A stretch of 64,000 nt of DNA, taken from NCBI RefSeq assembly GCF_000472425.1, contig NZ_AXAI01000014.1, forward strand, positions 168 to 64,167. Direction: 5' to 3'. Below, in pieces: positions 7,291 to 16,963 of the stretch (the stretch's first letter is position 1; every line of letters starts with the position of its first letter). The translations under genes were made by a program, and so were the position numbers. The notes beneath the pieces were generated by a model that did no database searches, was not told where the DNA came from, and saw nothing but the letters and a program-made list of their open reading frames with translations. The DNA comes from Bradyrhizobium sp. Tv2a-2 (lineage in GTDB: Bacteria > Pseudomonadota > Alphaproteobacteria > Rhizobiales > Xanthobacteraceae).

Positions 7291-9501
7291 CTAATGCGCC
7301 AGCACGATGGAAACCTGAATTTTCCCGCGCCGGCGCATCACCTCCATCGACACGTCCTCGCCGTGGCGCCGTATTCTCAAGTCCACGCTCGAAGGCCCCA
7401 GTTGCAGATCGCGCAGGACCACCTCGTTGAGGAAGGCCGGCAAATGTGGATTGCGCAGCCGGATTTCGCTGCGCCCGATGTCGAACTCAAGACCAAGCGC
7501 CGCCTCCAGCAACGTGAATGGCGTCGCACTGGCCCAGGCCTGCGGCGCGCAGGCGACGGGATACAGCGTCGCCCCGCGATTCTTCTCGCGCCGAAAGCCG
7601 CAGAACAGTTCCGGCAAGCGGCGAAGATCCATATAGCTTGCCGCGTCGAACAGGCCCTTGAACACATGCTCGACAGCATGTTTCAGGCCGTAGCGTGCCA
7701 ATCCCAGCGCGATCAGCGCATTGTCGTGCGGCCAGATCGAGCCATTGTGGTAGGACATCGGATTGTAGCGGGCCTCGCCATGAGCGATGGTTCTGATGCC
7801 CCAGCCGGTGAAGAAATGCGGCCGCAAAAGGTCGGCGGCGACTTTCCGCGCGCGGTCGTCGCGCACCATGCCGCTGAACAGAAGCTGGCCTGCATTGGAG
7901 CTGCGCACCTTGCAGGGCCGCTTGTCCCCGTCGAGCGCCAGCGCATAGGTACCGAGGTCATCGCACCAGAAGCTTTCCTCGAAGCGCTCCGCGAGTTGAT
8001 GCGCTTCAAGCTCCAGCCGCTGGGCGATCTCGCGCCTGCCAAGCCGCAACGCGCAACGTGCTGCGAGCCGCTTGGCGGCGAACACGTATCCCTGCACTTC
8101 GGCCAGCGCGACGCTTCCCTCCGCGAGCCTGCCATCGGCATGGAAGACAGCATCGAAGGAGTCCTTCCAGCCCTGGTTGACGAGCCCCTTCTCCGTCGCT
8201 CGCTGGTACTCGACAAAGCCGTCACGGTCGCGATCGCCTGACACGTCGATCCAGTTCAGCGCCGCCTCGATGGCGGGCCACAACTCGGTCAGCGTTTCCT
8301 CGTCTCCGGTCCGCTCGACATAGAGGCCGGCCAGAAGCACGAACAGAGGCGTCGAATCGATGCTGCCGTAATATTGCGCAAACGGCACCTCGCGCAGCGC
8401 GGCCATTTCGCCGCCGCGCATTTCGTGCAGAATCTTCCCCGGCTCGGCATCCGCCCGCGGATCGACTTCCTTTGCCTGATAATATGCGAGCCGCCGCAAC
8501 ACGCCGCGCGCCACGCGCGGGTCGACCCACAGCATCTGCAGCGCGGTGATGATGCCGTCCCGGCCGAACGTCGTCGAATACCAGGGAATGCCGGCATAGG
8601 GATATCGGCCCTGCGGCGTCTCGGTCATCAGCATGTTGAGGTCGGCCATCGCCTGGCACAGCACCTCGTTGAGGATATCGTTCGACGTCTCGATGCTGGC
8701 GGCGTTGGTGGTTGACGTCCGCATCTCGCGCCGATGCGCCAGGAGGGCCGGAAAGAATCGGGCCGGCATGGACGCAGCGGGTCTGTTGCAGCCGACGGCC
8801 ACGAACAGAGACCTGGATTGATGCGGAGCGAGCTCGAACCGATAGGTCGCAGCGTTGACTGAAAGCCGCGTCGGCCGTGGATCGAAATGCAGCGAGGTGC
8901 GCCGATTGCTACCGTCGAGGCCGCGATATTCCAGCAGCACGTCGGCGGGCCCTGCGAGCTTGCTCGAGCCGATGCCGCGGCGCGCCCGCTTCTCTCCCCG
9001 CACCTCGAACAAATCAGCAAAATCATTGTCGAAGAGCAGCGTCAGGTCGAAAGTCGCGACGCGGTCGCCATGATTTTGCAGACCAATGCGCTGGTAGGCC
9101 GTTCCCTGCCAAAGGAAGATGGTTCGCACGATGTGCAACATGTCCTTCGGCAACACGATGCGATCCTGCTGATAGACGTCGGGATTGGTGAGGTCGATCG
9201 TCAGCGCCGAATTGTCATCGCGCAAATTCGAGCCGAGCAACAGGGGCTGCACATCATCGAGCACCAATTCAAGCCGCGCCAGATACCGCGTATCGCAGTT
9301 GAACAGGCCGTCGGGTCCGCCCGACGAGGCCCCGATATCGCCGTGACTGTCGAGCACAATGAAAGTGTCGTCGTGCTTGAGCGACCGACGCGGGCGCGAC
9401 GCCGGTCCCGTCATCGGAATGTAGAACGGCTGCTCCTCGACGACGATCGGCTCCGACAAACGAGTCATCTCGATGGTTTGGGTGATGATTTCGGCTGTCA
9501 T
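7291..9501 (-). CDS. Glycogen-debranching / amylo-alpha-1,6-glucosidase family protein
   Basis: A 736-aa cytoplasmic enzyme. The N-terminal domain (about 30-225; SHGDIGASSGGPDGLFNCD and TRYLARLEL) matches the glycogen-debranching-enzyme N-terminal family. The rest (about 270-690) is an alpha/alpha toroid with GIPWYSTTFGRDGI, YYGSIDSTPLFV and MSYHNGSIWPHDNA, as in GH63/GH133-like glucosidases. It probably hydrolyses alpha-1,6 or related alpha-glucosidic links in storage or stress glucans. The true substrate cannot be read from sequence. The start is the ATG at 9501. It lies 53 bp upstream of the PRC gene on the same strand; a dispersed repeat sits upstream. Confidence 0.82.
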   Translation of the reverse strand: MTAEIITQTIEMTRLSEPIVVEEQPFYIPMTGPASRPRRSLKHDDTFIVLDSHGDIGASSGGPDGLFNCDTRYLARLELVLDDVQPLLLGSNLRDDNSALTIDLTNPDVYQQDRIVLPKDMLHIVRTIFLWQGTAYQRIGLQNHGDRVATFDLTLLFDNDFADLFEVRGEKRARRGIGSSKLAGPADVLLEYRGLDGSNRRTSLHFDPRPTRLSVNAATYRFELAPHQSRSLFVAVGCNRPAASMPARFFPALLAHRREMRTSTTNAASIETSNDILNEVLCQAMADLNMLMTETPQGRYPYAGIPWYSTTFGRDGIITALQMLWVDPRVARGVLRRLAYYQAKEVDPRADAEPGKILHEMRGGEMAALREVPFAQYYGSIDSTPLFVLLAGLYVERTGDEETLTELWPAIEAALNWIDVSGDRDRDGFVEYQRATEKGLVNQGWKDSFDAVFHADGRLAEGSVALAEVQGYVFAAKRLAARCALRLGRREIAQRLELEAHQLAERFEESFWCDDLGTYALALDGDKRPCKVRSSNAGQLLFSGMVRDDRARKVAADLLRPHFFTGWGIRTIAHGEARYNPMSYHNGSIWPHDNALIALGLARYGLKHAVEHVFKGLFDAASYMDLRRLPELFCGFRREKNRGATLYPVACAPQAWASATPFTLLEAALGLEFDIGRSEIRLRNPHLPAFLNEVVLRDLQLGPSSVDLRIRRHGEDVSMEVMRRRGKIQVSIVLAH

Positions 9502-9531
9502 AGTGACCTCGTGCCGCCCTCACGCGCCAAA

Positions 9532-9625
9532 GCGCGACGAGATCAGGCTGCATCGTCGTCGCGCCTTATTTTTTGATTGAGCATGATCTATTAGGAAAAC
9601 TGCTCCACACTCTTCCAGATCATGC
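9532..9625. repeat. Two-hairpin dispersed repeat, copy 1
   Basis: Hairpin A has the stem GCGCGACGA (9532-9540) pairing with TCGTCGCGC (9556-9564). Element B runs from GCATGATC (9581-9588) to GATCATGC (9618-9625), with GGAAAA and TTCC inside. A second copy lies at 22695-22789 with the same layout; there hairpin A has T:A in place of C:G, so pairing is kept. It occupies the gap between the debranching enzyme and the ABC transporter. I recall similar palindromes scattered in Bradyrhizobium genomes. Confidence 0.8.
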
Positions 9626-9662
9626 CCTGACAAACGCAACCGAACCCGAACATAAGTAGCAA

Positions 9663-11426
9663 TCAGGCTGCGACTTTTGCCAACCGGCTCAGCTCCTGCG
9701 TGACCAGCTCCCGATAAGGCCCCTGCCCCTGCATCAGGCGATCCGGCGACCCATCCTCGATGATCTTTCCGGCCTTGAGCACCACCACCCGATCAAAATT
9801 GCGCAAGGTCGAGAGGCGATGAGCAATCGCGATCACGGTGCGACCACGCATCAGGCGCGACAGCGCCTCGCGGATCGCCTCCTCGGATTCGCTGTCGAGC
9901 GAGGCGGTGGCCTCGTCCAGCAGCACGATCGGTGCATCCTTCAAGAAAGCCCGCGCAATCGCAATGCGCTGACGCTGGCCGCCCGACAGCTTGATGCCGC
10001 GGTCGCCGACCATGGTGTCGAGCCCCTCGGGCAAGGTCTCAACGAAGTCGCAACGCGCTGAAATCGCCGCACGCAGCACTTCGTCATCGGTGGCGGTCGG
10101 CCGGCCGTAGCGGATATTCTCAAGGATCGAACGGTGGAACAGCGAGATGTCCTGCGGCACCACCGAGATCGCCTCGCGCAGACTTTGCTGGGTGACCCGC
10201 GCGATGTCCTGGCCATCGATGGTGATGCTGCCATGCTGCAGGTCGTAGAATCTTTGCAACAGCACGAACAGCGTGGATTTACCGCCGCCGGACTGACCGA
10301 CCAGCCCGACGCGCTGGCCGGGCTGCAGCCGCAGGCTGAATCGCTCGAATAGGGTATCCCCACCCGGATATTTGAAATTGATGTTGTTGAAGGCAATCGC
10401 CGCGCCGCTCTTCACCAGTGGCTCGGCCTCAGGGTGATCGCGCAGATCGTGCGGCAGCAGCAGCGTCGCGATCGCTTCGGTCAGCCGTGCGACGTGCTGG
10501 GTGACATCCACCAGCGCAACCGCAAGATCGCGCGTGGCGCTGAGAATGGAAATGCCGAGCGTGCAGACCAGCACCACATCGCCGGTGGTAGCGCCACCCT
10601 TCTGCCAGAGCGTGATGACCCAGGCTAGCAGCCCGATCGTGAGCATCACTGTCACCGCGGCATGAGTGAGCCTCAGCTTCTCCAAATACCGCAGGCTGCG
10701 CCCGCGCGCGACCAGTTCCCGGTCCACGGTTGCGTCAAAGCGCTGATGCTCATGGGCGATCCCGCAGAATGCGCGGACCAGCGGCATGTTGCTGATGACA
10801 TCGACCATCTCGCCATCGACAACGGCAGCCTTGTCGGCGAAATCGTCATGCAGGGGTTTGCCCGCCGCAGCCAGCCGGAACATCGCGAACACCATGGCAC
10901 CGGCGATCACGATCATGACCAGTGACATGGTCAGGCTTACAGTCCCAATCAGGGCTATTGCCGCAACTGTGGCAATGCACGGCGGCAACACATTCCAGAC
11001 GAACATGTTCTCGACCGTGAAGACGGCGTTCGACGTCGCCGTGATCCGGCTCGTCAGCATGCCCGGCAAGCGGTCGGAGAAATAGCTCGGGGCATGCCCG
11101 GTCAGATGGCGAAACATGTCGCGCCGGAGATCGCCTGTGACGCCGACGAAGGTGAAGCTCGCAATCCAGCTCGCGATCCGCCACAGAAAATTGTCGGCAG
11201 CTATGAGCGACATGAGAAAGACGAATGCCAGCCATACGCTTCCCGCGTGGTCAGGTCCGCCCGCGAGGCTGTCGACCAGAGACTTCACGCCATATTGGGT
11301 TCCGACGGAACAGGCGACGGCGGCCATGACAGCCGCCAAAATAGCAAGATGAGAGGCCGGACGGCGGCGCAGATAGCGCAACACGAACGGAAAAGGGCGG
11401 TGCGCGTATCCTGAAAGCTGATCCAT
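9663..11426 (-). CDS. ABC exporter, fused permease and ATPase
   Basis: A half-transporter of 587 aa from the ATG at 11426. A six-helix membrane domain (about 25-310) is followed by an ATPase with Walker A GLVGQSGGGKSTLF, signature LSGGQRQRIAIARA, Walker B PIVLLDEATASLD and switch AIAHRLSTL. It should work as a homodimer exporting a lipid, glycan or drug-like molecule. A GTG at 11555 would add 43 low-complexity residues and is less likely, because proteins of this type normally begin about at MDQLSGYAHRPFPF. It is divergent from a glycosyltransferase gene, so an envelope or glycolipid role is possible but not shown. Confidence 0.83.
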   Translation of the reverse strand: MDQLSGYAHRPFPFVLRYLRRRPASHLAILAAVMAAVACSVGTQYGVKSLVDSLAGGPDHAGSVWLAFVFLMSLIAADNFLWRIASWIASFTFVGVTGDLRRDMFRHLTGHAPSYFSDRLPGMLTSRITATSNAVFTVENMFVWNVLPPCIATVAAIALIGTVSLTMSLVMIVIAGAMVFAMFRLAAAGKPLHDDFADKAAVVDGEMVDVISNMPLVRAFCGIAHEHQRFDATVDRELVARGRSLRYLEKLRLTHAAVTVMLTIGLLAWVITLWQKGGATTGDVVLVCTLGISILSATRDLAVALVDVTQHVARLTEAIATLLLPHDLRDHPEAEPLVKSGAAIAFNNINFKYPGGDTLFERFSLRLQPGQRVGLVGQSGGGKSTLFVLLQRFYDLQHGSITIDGQDIARVTQQSLREAISVVPQDISLFHRSILENIRYGRPTATDDEVLRAAISARCDFVETLPEGLDTMVGDRGIKLSGGQRQRIAIARAFLKDAPIVLLDEATASLDSESEEAIREALSRLMRGRTVIAIAHRLSTLRNFDRVVVLKAGKIIEDGSPDRLMQGQGPYRELVTQELSRLAKVAA

Positions 11427-11756
11427 TGGAATGCCAAACCCCTGGTCGATTGTTTCTGTGAGGCCGATTTGTTTGTGTAAGCCCTCAGCGGTCCACGTTC
11501 CCCAACTCTGTGAACGACTGACAGGCCGATCCGGTTCCTGCCCCTTCTCGTGCACAGCGCCGGTCCGATCAAGCGGGAGCAGAGCAGAGCAGACATCTGA
11601 TCGCCGCTTTGGTCATGAAGAAGGCAGGTGCACAAGGATGTCGAAGAAGTAAGCTTGCTGAATGGAACCTCGCAGATGCGGGAACGTTCCCCTGACGGCA
11701 CGCCGGTGCCGACGAGGGGGCTGGCTCTTCTATGATCGCAAACAGGAGAAAGTGAG
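11427..11756. other. Divergent intergenic region between ABC exporter and glycosyltransferase
   Basis: This 330-bp stretch separates two outward-facing genes and should hold both promoters. Small overlapping reading frames occur on both strands, but none has a convincing ribosome site or recognisable protein. I see no strong operator, only the AGGAGAAAGTGAG ribosome site just before the glycosyltransferase ATG. Confidence 0.5.
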
Positions 11757-12827
11757 ATGCGCATCGCGCAGGTTGCTCCGTTGACGGAGGCTGTTCCACC
11801 AAAGCTTTATGGCGGCACCGAGCGCGTGGTGCATTGGCTGACTGAGGAACTCGTGACGCTAGGCCACGATGTGACCTTGTTTGCGAGCGGCGACTCCCAG
11901 ACCTCCGCGAAGTTGGACGCGACCTGGCCGAAGGCGCTGCGCCTCGACGGTTCCGTACGCGACCCCAATGCCCTTCACATGGTGATGCTGGAGCGGGTGC
12001 GACGGAAATGTGACGACGAGGAACTCGATTTCCTCCACTTCCACCTCGATTATTATCCGTGGTCGCTGTTCGAACGGCAGCCGACGCCGCTCGTGACGAC
12101 GCTGCACGGCCGGCTCGACCTGCCGGAGCACCAGCCGGTGTTCAACACGTTCTCATCTATTCCGGTGATCTCGATTTCCAACGCGCAGCGGCGCCCGGTG
12201 CCGCAAGCCAATTGGGTGACCACGATTCACCACGGCCTGCCGGAAAATCTGCTGACGCCGCGCCCCTGCAAGCAGGAGTATCTGGCCGTGCTTGGTCGTA
12301 TCGCGCCCGAAAAAGGCGTCGATCGCGCGATCAAGATCGCCATGCGTTGCGGCATTCCGCTCAAGATCGCAGCTAAGGTCGACCGAGCCGACCAGGACTA
12401 TTACGAGGAGCTGATCCGCCCGCTGATTACGGGCAATCCGCTGGTCGACTATATCGGCGAGATCTCCGACCACGAAAAATCCGATTTCCTGAGCGGCGCG
12501 CTCGGACTGCTCGTCCCGATCGACTGGCCCGAGCCGTTCGGGCTCGTCATGATCGAGGCGATGGCCTGCGGCGCGCCAGTCATCGCCTATAACCGCGGCT
12601 CGGTGTCCGAGATCATCGAGGACGGGTTGACCGGATTCATCGTCGAGGACGAGACGAGTGCGGTCGCCTGCGTGGGGCGGCTCGGCCAGCTATCGCGGCC
12701 GGCGATCCGGAAGCGCTTCGAAACACGTTTCACGGCGCGGCGCATGGCACTGGACTATCTGGCGGCCTATCGCAAGCTGACCGAGGCGACGGAGCCGCGG
12801 ATCAAGCTGGTGAGCAGCGCGGAATAG
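11757..12827 (+). CDS. GT4-family glycosyltransferase
   Basis: A 356-aa soluble GT-B fold enzyme. The N-terminal Rossmann half has KLYGGTERVVHWLTEEL and GHDVTLFASGDS. The C-terminal half has LAVLGRIAPEKGVDRAI and the donor-binding stretch PEPFGLVMIEAMACGAPVIA, then GSVSEIIEDGLTGF. The E-x7-E pair (PEPFGLVMIE) is the GT4 nucleotide-sugar signature. Donor and acceptor are unknown. AGGAGAAAGTGAG precedes the ATG. It is a single-gene unit, convergent with the GntR gene, whose stop is 8 bp away. Confidence 0.85.
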   Translation: MRIAQVAPLTEAVPPKLYGGTERVVHWLTEELVTLGHDVTLFASGDSQTSAKLDATWPKALRLDGSVRDPNALHMVMLERVRRKCDDEELDFLHFHLDYYPWSLFERQPTPLVTTLHGRLDLPEHQPVFNTFSSIPVISISNAQRRPVPQANWVTTIHHGLPENLLTPRPCKQEYLAVLGRIAPEKGVDRAIKIAMRCGIPLKIAAKVDRADQDYYEELIRPLITGNPLVDYIGEISDHEKSDFLSGALGLLVPIDWPEPFGLVMIEAMACGAPVIAYNRGSVSEIIEDGLTGFIVEDETSAVACVGRLGQLSRPAIRKRFETRFTARRMALDYLAAYRKLTEATEPRIKLVSSAE

Positions 12828-12835
12828 ATCTCCGC

Positions 12836-13642
12836 CTACCCGTCCGCGGAAGAGGCTTTGCCGAAACGCTGCTCGTAGGCCTTGATATAGGCCTCGGGCG
12901 AGGGTTTCAGATGCCGCCGCGTCAGCTTAATCAGTTCGTCGCGACGGCCGGCGCGCAGCGCCCTGATCATCTCCAGATGATCGCGGCGCGCCCGGTCGAG
13001 CGACTGCGGCGAGGCATTGGCATAGAAGCGAATGCCATACACCTTGTGTGCCAACAGATCGATGGTTTCGATCAGGCAGGCATTGCCGCACAGACCGAAC
13101 AACGCCTCGTGAAACCGTAGATTGCTGTAGAACACGGTGAGCAGGTCGCCTGCGGCCACCGCTGCGCTATGTTCGCGATGCAGCTCCTCGAGCCGGCTGA
13201 TATCAGTCGCAGCCACCGGGAACGGGATGACGCTCACCGCCATCACCTCGAGCTCCTCGCGGACAGCATAGATCTCGCGCACCTCCTGCGGCGCCAGCCC
13301 GCGCACCATCGCGCCGCGATTGGGGATGCGCTCAATCAGTCCCTTGCGAACCAGCTCGAACAGCGCGAGCCGCACGTCGCCGCGATGTGTCTGGAACAGA
13401 TCGCAAAGATCCTGCTCGATCAACCGCTCGCGCGGATGGCGCCGCCCGAGCACGATATCTTCCTCGATGCGCCGAGCGATCATCTCGGCTGGGACAAGTC
13501 CGCGCCCTGGGCTCGGAGCGCCGACGGCCGGTTTGTCTGCAGAGGTCTCCGCGCCGCGAACGCCCACCTTGATTGCGGCGGTCGTCGCCGCGCCTGCCTT
13601 TGTTGGCTTGAGCGGCATTGGCTTGAGCGGCTTTGCGGCCAT
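12836..13642 (-). CDS. GntR-family regulator, FCD (FadR-like) subgroup
   Basis: A 268-aa repressor-like protein. A basic, proline- and alanine-rich tail of about 48 residues precedes the winged helix (about 50-115; ARRIEEDIVLGRRHPRERL and LIERIPNRGAMVRGL). An FCD ligand-binding domain follows, with SNLRFHEALFGLCGN and RDHLEMIRALRAGR, whose Asp/His residues usually hold a metal and a carboxylate effector. It is divergent from the Liv-type ABC operon. A symmetric ATTGT-AA-ACAAT site in the gap is the likely operator, so it probably controls that operon and itself. Confidence 0.87.
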   Translation of the reverse strand: MAAKPLKPMPLKPTKAGAATTAAIKVGVRGAETSADKPAVGAPSPGRGLVPAEMIARRIEEDIVLGRRHPRERLIEQDLCDLFQTHRGDVRLALFELVRKGLIERIPNRGAMVRGLAPQEVREIYAVREELEVMAVSVIPFPVAATDISRLEELHREHSAAVAAGDLLTVFYSNLRFHEALFGLCGNACLIETIDLLAHKVYGIRFYANASPQSLDRARRDHLEMIRALRAGRRDELIKLTRRHLKPSPEAYIKAYEQRFGKASSADG

Positions 13643-13726
13643 GATCGTTCCGACCGGTCAGCGCGTCGCCCCGCGGGACGCGGCGCAAGCGGCATGTCTC
13701 CAAGCCATCATAATATTGCAAACTAT

Positions 13727-13738
13727 ATTGTAAACAAT
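13727..13738. promoter_or_regulatory. Candidate GntR operator in the gntR/liv intergenic region
   Basis: ATTGTAAACAAT is a 5-2-5 inverted repeat resembling the TTGT-N2-ACAA sites of FCD-type GntR regulators. It lies 84 bp from the gntR start and 79 bp from the SBP start. The same half-sites recur at 45555-45566. Confidence 0.55.
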
Positions 13739-13817
13739 CCTGGGAGGGGCTACGCTCGGTCCAAAGCGGACGGTGGGTTCGAGACCCGCGATAGATCCGA
13801 ACAGCGGAGGAAACGGC

Positions 13818-15077
13818 ATGACGAAGCCACGCAACAGGTCCGTCCCCGATCGCGAGAGCAGCGGCACGCATCCCCTGCTCTCGAAGCGGTACGGCCGCCG
13901 CAAATTCCTCATCAAGACCGGCAGCGCGGTCATGGCCAGCGCATTCGGGGCGATTCCGTTGCGGGGCTATGCAGCTGAACCCGTCAATATCGGCGCGCTC
14001 TATCCGACCACGGGCAGCATGGCGCAGATCGGCGTCGGCTGCGCGGCTGCCGCAAAGCTTGCAGTCGAGATGGTCAATGAAGCCGGCGGCATCAAGTCGC
14101 TCGGCGGCGCCAAGCTCAACCTCATCATCTCCGACGTCCAGAGCGACACCACTGTCACCCGAACCGAGACCGATCGCCTCATCACCGGCAACAAATTGTC
14201 CGCCATTCACGGCTGCTATGCGAGCGCGCTCACCCTGATCGCGAGCGAAGTTTGCGAGCGCGCCAAGGTGCCGATCATCACCGGCTCGAGCTCGGACCAG
14301 CTCAACAAGGGCCGCAGCTACACCTTCACCCCGTTTGCACGCGCCTCGCAGTTCGCCCAAGCCCAGCTGCAGATGTCGAAGCTTGTCTCCGACAAGCCGA
14401 AAGTCGCCGTCATCTTCGAGAACACCGCTTTCGGCACCTCGACGTCGAACGGGCTGAAGGAGCTTGCGCCGGGTGAAGGCGTCGAGATCGTGATGTTCGA
14501 GCCCTACTCGGCCGGGTTCACCGACGCTGGCCCCCTGATCAACAAGGTCAAGGCCTCCGGCGCCAACATGCTGTTCTCGGTCTCCTATCTCAACGATCTC
14601 ATCCTTATCGTACGCACCGTGAAGCAGGTCGGGCTCAACATCGCCATCAACGGCGGCTCCGGCGGCTTCGTGATGCCGGATTTCTACAAGAACGTCGGCA
14701 AGCTGGCCGAAGGCCTGCAGGGCGTGGCGCATTGGAATCATGACATCGACGCCAATGCCCAGAAAGTGAACGAGGAGTTCAAGAAGCGCACCGGCGATTT
14801 CCTGTTCGAATATGCTGGCGGCCTGGTGGCACAGACCTTCATGCTGGCGGATGCGCTGGAGCGAGCCGGCTCCGCCGATCCGCAGAAGGTGCGCGAGGCG
14901 CTGTCGACGCTAGACGTCTCCTCGGGCTACGCGGCGATGGCGCCGGGCGGCAAGGTGAAATTCGGCCCCGATGGCAAGAACATCTATGGTCGCCCCGTGG
15001 GTGTGCAGTGGCAGAACGGCGATCTCGCCAGCGTCTTCCCCAAGGACGAGGCCCGCGCTCCCCTGATCAAGAGCTGA
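13818..15077 (+). CDS. Branched-chain-amino-acid-type ABC substrate-binding protein
   Basis: A 419-aa periplasmic binding protein of the Leu/Ile/Val-binding (HAAT) family. The N-terminus carries a twin-arginine signal, RRKFLIKTGSAVMASAF, preceded by about 30 residues; most relatives use Sec signals, so a Tat signal is worth noting. The mature domain begins about at EPVNIGALYPTTGSMAQIG and has the family stretches FVMPDFYKNVG and LMLADALERAG-like segments. The ATG at 13818 follows GGAGG; a GTG 45 bp earlier is weak. It is first gene of a five-gene transport operon under the divergent GntR regulator. The ligand could be an amino acid, amide or aromatic acid. Confidence 0.88.
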   Translation: MTKPRNRSVPDRESSGTHPLLSKRYGRRKFLIKTGSAVMASAFGAIPLRGYAAEPVNIGALYPTTGSMAQIGVGCAAAAKLAVEMVNEAGGIKSLGGAKLNLIISDVQSDTTVTRTETDRLITGNKLSAIHGCYASALTLIASEVCERAKVPIITGSSSDQLNKGRSYTFTPFARASQFAQAQLQMSKLVSDKPKVAVIFENTAFGTSTSNGLKELAPGEGVEIVMFEPYSAGFTDAGPLINKVKASGANMLFSVSYLNDLILIVRTVKQVGLNIAINGGSGGFVMPDFYKNVGKLAEGLQGVAHWNHDIDANAQKVNEEFKKRTGDFLFEYAGGLVAQTFMLADALERAGSADPQKVREALSTLDVSSGYAAMAPGGKVKFGPDGKNIYGRPVGVQWQNGDLASVFPKDEARAPLIKS

Positions 15078-15095
15078 GCTGGGCAAGGTTTCAAA

Positions 15096-15965
15096 ATGCT
15101 GGAGACAGTGGCCCAGGCCGTCATCAACGGCCTGCTTATCGGCGGCATCTACGCGCTCGTCAGCATCGGCGTGACGCTGATCTTCGGCGTGGTCAAGATC
15201 GTCAACTTCGCCCAGGGCGAATTCGTGATGATCGGGATGTATATCAGCTATTTCCTCGCCACCTATTTCGGTGTCGACCCGATCGTCTCGCTCCTGGTGT
15301 CGATGCCTGTGCTGTTCGTGATCGGCGTGCTGGTCCAGCATTTCCTGATCCGCAGGGTGCTCGGCCCGAACGACATGCCGCAGATCTTTCTGACCTTCGC
15401 GCTGTCGCTGCTGCTGCTGAACCTCGCGCTGCTGTTGTTCACTGCTAATTATCGCACGGTCCATACGTCGTATTCGGACGAGGCCTTTCATTTTGGCGGG
15501 TTTTACGTTCCGGAAGCGAAGCTGATCGCCTTCGCCGTGGCGATGGGGCTGAGCGGCGCGCTCTGGGCGTTCCTGCATACGACCGACCTCGGCAAGGCGA
15601 TGCGGGCTGCATCGCAGAACCGCGACGTCGCGACGCTGATGGGAATCAACCCCAACCGTGTGTTCTGCGTCGCGTTTGGCGCGGCGCTCGCGCTCGCCGG
15701 CGCCGCCGGCTCGCTCCTGATGCCGTTCTATTCGGCCTACCCTTTTGTCGGACAGGTGTTCGTGCTGATGGCCTTTGTCGCCGTCGTGCTGGGTACGCTC
15801 GGCAATGTGCTGGGCGCGCTGGTCGCGAGCCTGATGATGGGGGTGGCGGAATCGCTCGGCATCCAGTTCGTCGGCGCCGATTCCGGGTTGATCGTGGTGT
15901 TCGCCATGCTGCTCTTGACCCTGGCGTTCAGGCCGCAGGGCCTCGGCGGCGGGAGAATGCGCTAG
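15096..15965 (+). CDS. LivH-type ABC permease
   Basis: A 289-aa inner-membrane permease with about eight hydrophobic helices. It has the LivH hallmarks NGLLIGGIYALVSIGVTLIFGV near the start (shown only in part here), VKIVNFAQGEFVMIG, and DLGKAMRAASQNRDVATLMGI, the cytoplasmic loop that contacts the ATPase. It begins 18 bp after the binding protein and overlaps the next permease by 1 bp. Confidence 0.9.
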   Translation: MLETVAQAVINGLLIGGIYALVSIGVTLIFGVVKIVNFAQGEFVMIGMYISYFLATYFGVDPIVSLLVSMPVLFVIGVLVQHFLIRRVLGPNDMPQIFLTFALSLLLLNLALLLFTANYRTVHTSYSDEAFHFGGFYVPEAKLIAFAVAMGLSGALWAFLHTTDLGKAMRAASQNRDVATLMGINPNRVFCVAFGAALALAGAAGSLLMPFYSAYPFVGQVFVLMAFVAVVLGTLGNVLGALVASLMMGVAESLGIQFVGADSGLIVVFAMLLLTLAFRPQGLGGGRMR

Positions 15966-16963
15966 TGTCGGATATCGGCAAATGGAAATGGCTTGCGCTC
16001 GCCGCGCTCGCCCTGGTTGTGCTCGCGCTGCCGCAGGTCGTGAAGAGCTCGTTCGCGCTCGACATCTTCATCCGCATCCTGCTGTTCTCGTTCATCGGTG
16101 TCGCCTGGAACCTGATGGGCGGCTACGCGAAACAGCTCTCGCTGGGACATGCCGCCTATTTCGGGCTCGGTGCCTACACCTCGACCATCATGCAGATCGA
16201 TTTCGGCATCTCACCCTGGATCGGCATGGTCGCGGGCGGCATCGTTGCTTCGATTGCGAGCCTGCCGATCGGCTGGCTCTGCTTCCGCCTGCGCGGTCCC
16301 TATTTCACCATTGCTACCATCGCGACCGCGCAAGCCTTGATGCTGATCTTCCTGAAATTCCGTGATTTTGCCTGGGGCGCCGAAGGCACAACCATTCCCA
16401 ATCTCGGCAGCGCACCTTTGATGCTGCAGTTCGAGACCAAGGCGTCCTATTATTATGTCGTAGCCGGCCTGCTGGCGCTCGCCCTCTTCGTCACCTGGCG
16501 CATCGAGCGCTCCTGGATGGGCTACTATCTTGTTGCCATCGGCGAGGACGAGGATGCGGCGGAGGCCATCGGCGTGAATGCGCCGCGCATCAAGCGCGAC
16601 ATCTACATGATCAGCGCCTTCCTCACCGCGCTCGCCGGCACCTTCTATGTCCAGTACATCTACTTCATCGATCCCGCGACGGCCTTCAGCTTCAACATAT
16701 CGATCGAGGCCGCGCTGGTCTCGATTGTCGGCGGCATCGGTACCCTCTGGGGTCCGGTGATCGGAACCGTGCTGCTCGAAACCACCTCGACGCTGCTGCA
16801 GAGCTGGCTCGGCTCCTCCACCGGCGGCATCCAGCTCACGGTCTACAGCCTGATCCTGATGGCGATCATCCTATGGCGTCCGACCGGGCTGATCAGCCTG
16901 TTCAATGAAGCCCGGCGGCGCCATCTCGACCAGAAGCCAGCGCAGGTGAGGACATCGCCATGA
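15965..16963 (+). CDS. LivM-type ABC permease
   Basis: A 332-aa permease with about nine membrane helices. Typical segments are WNLMGGYAKQLSLGHAAYFG, GLGAYTSTIM and the loop AIGEDEDAAEAIGVNAPRIK. The start is a GTG sharing one base with the livH stop, and the stop overlaps the livG ATG by 4 bp (ATGA), indicating translational coupling. It pairs with the LivH-type protein to form the translocation channel. Confidence 0.9.
   Translation: MSDIGKWKWLALAALALVVLALPQVVKSSFALDIFIRILLFSFIGVAWNLMGGYAKQLSLGHAAYFGLGAYTSTIMQIDFGISPWIGMVAGGIVASIASLPIGWLCFRLRGPYFTIATIATAQALMLIFLKFRDFAWGAEGTTIPNLGSAPLMLQFETKASYYYVVAGLLALALFVTWRIERSWMGYYLVAIGEDEDAAEAIGVNAPRIKRDIYMISAFLTALAGTFYVQYIYFIDPATAFSFNISIEAALVSIVGGIGTLWGPVIGTVLLETTSTLLQSWLGSSTGGIQLTVYSLILMAIILWRPTGLISLFNEARRRHLDQKPAQVRTSP

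Noticed and set aside
11427..11555. N-terminal extension of the ABC exporter to GTG 11555
   Set aside because: The added 43 residues are low-complexity and unlike exporter starts; the ATG at 11426 fits the family better.
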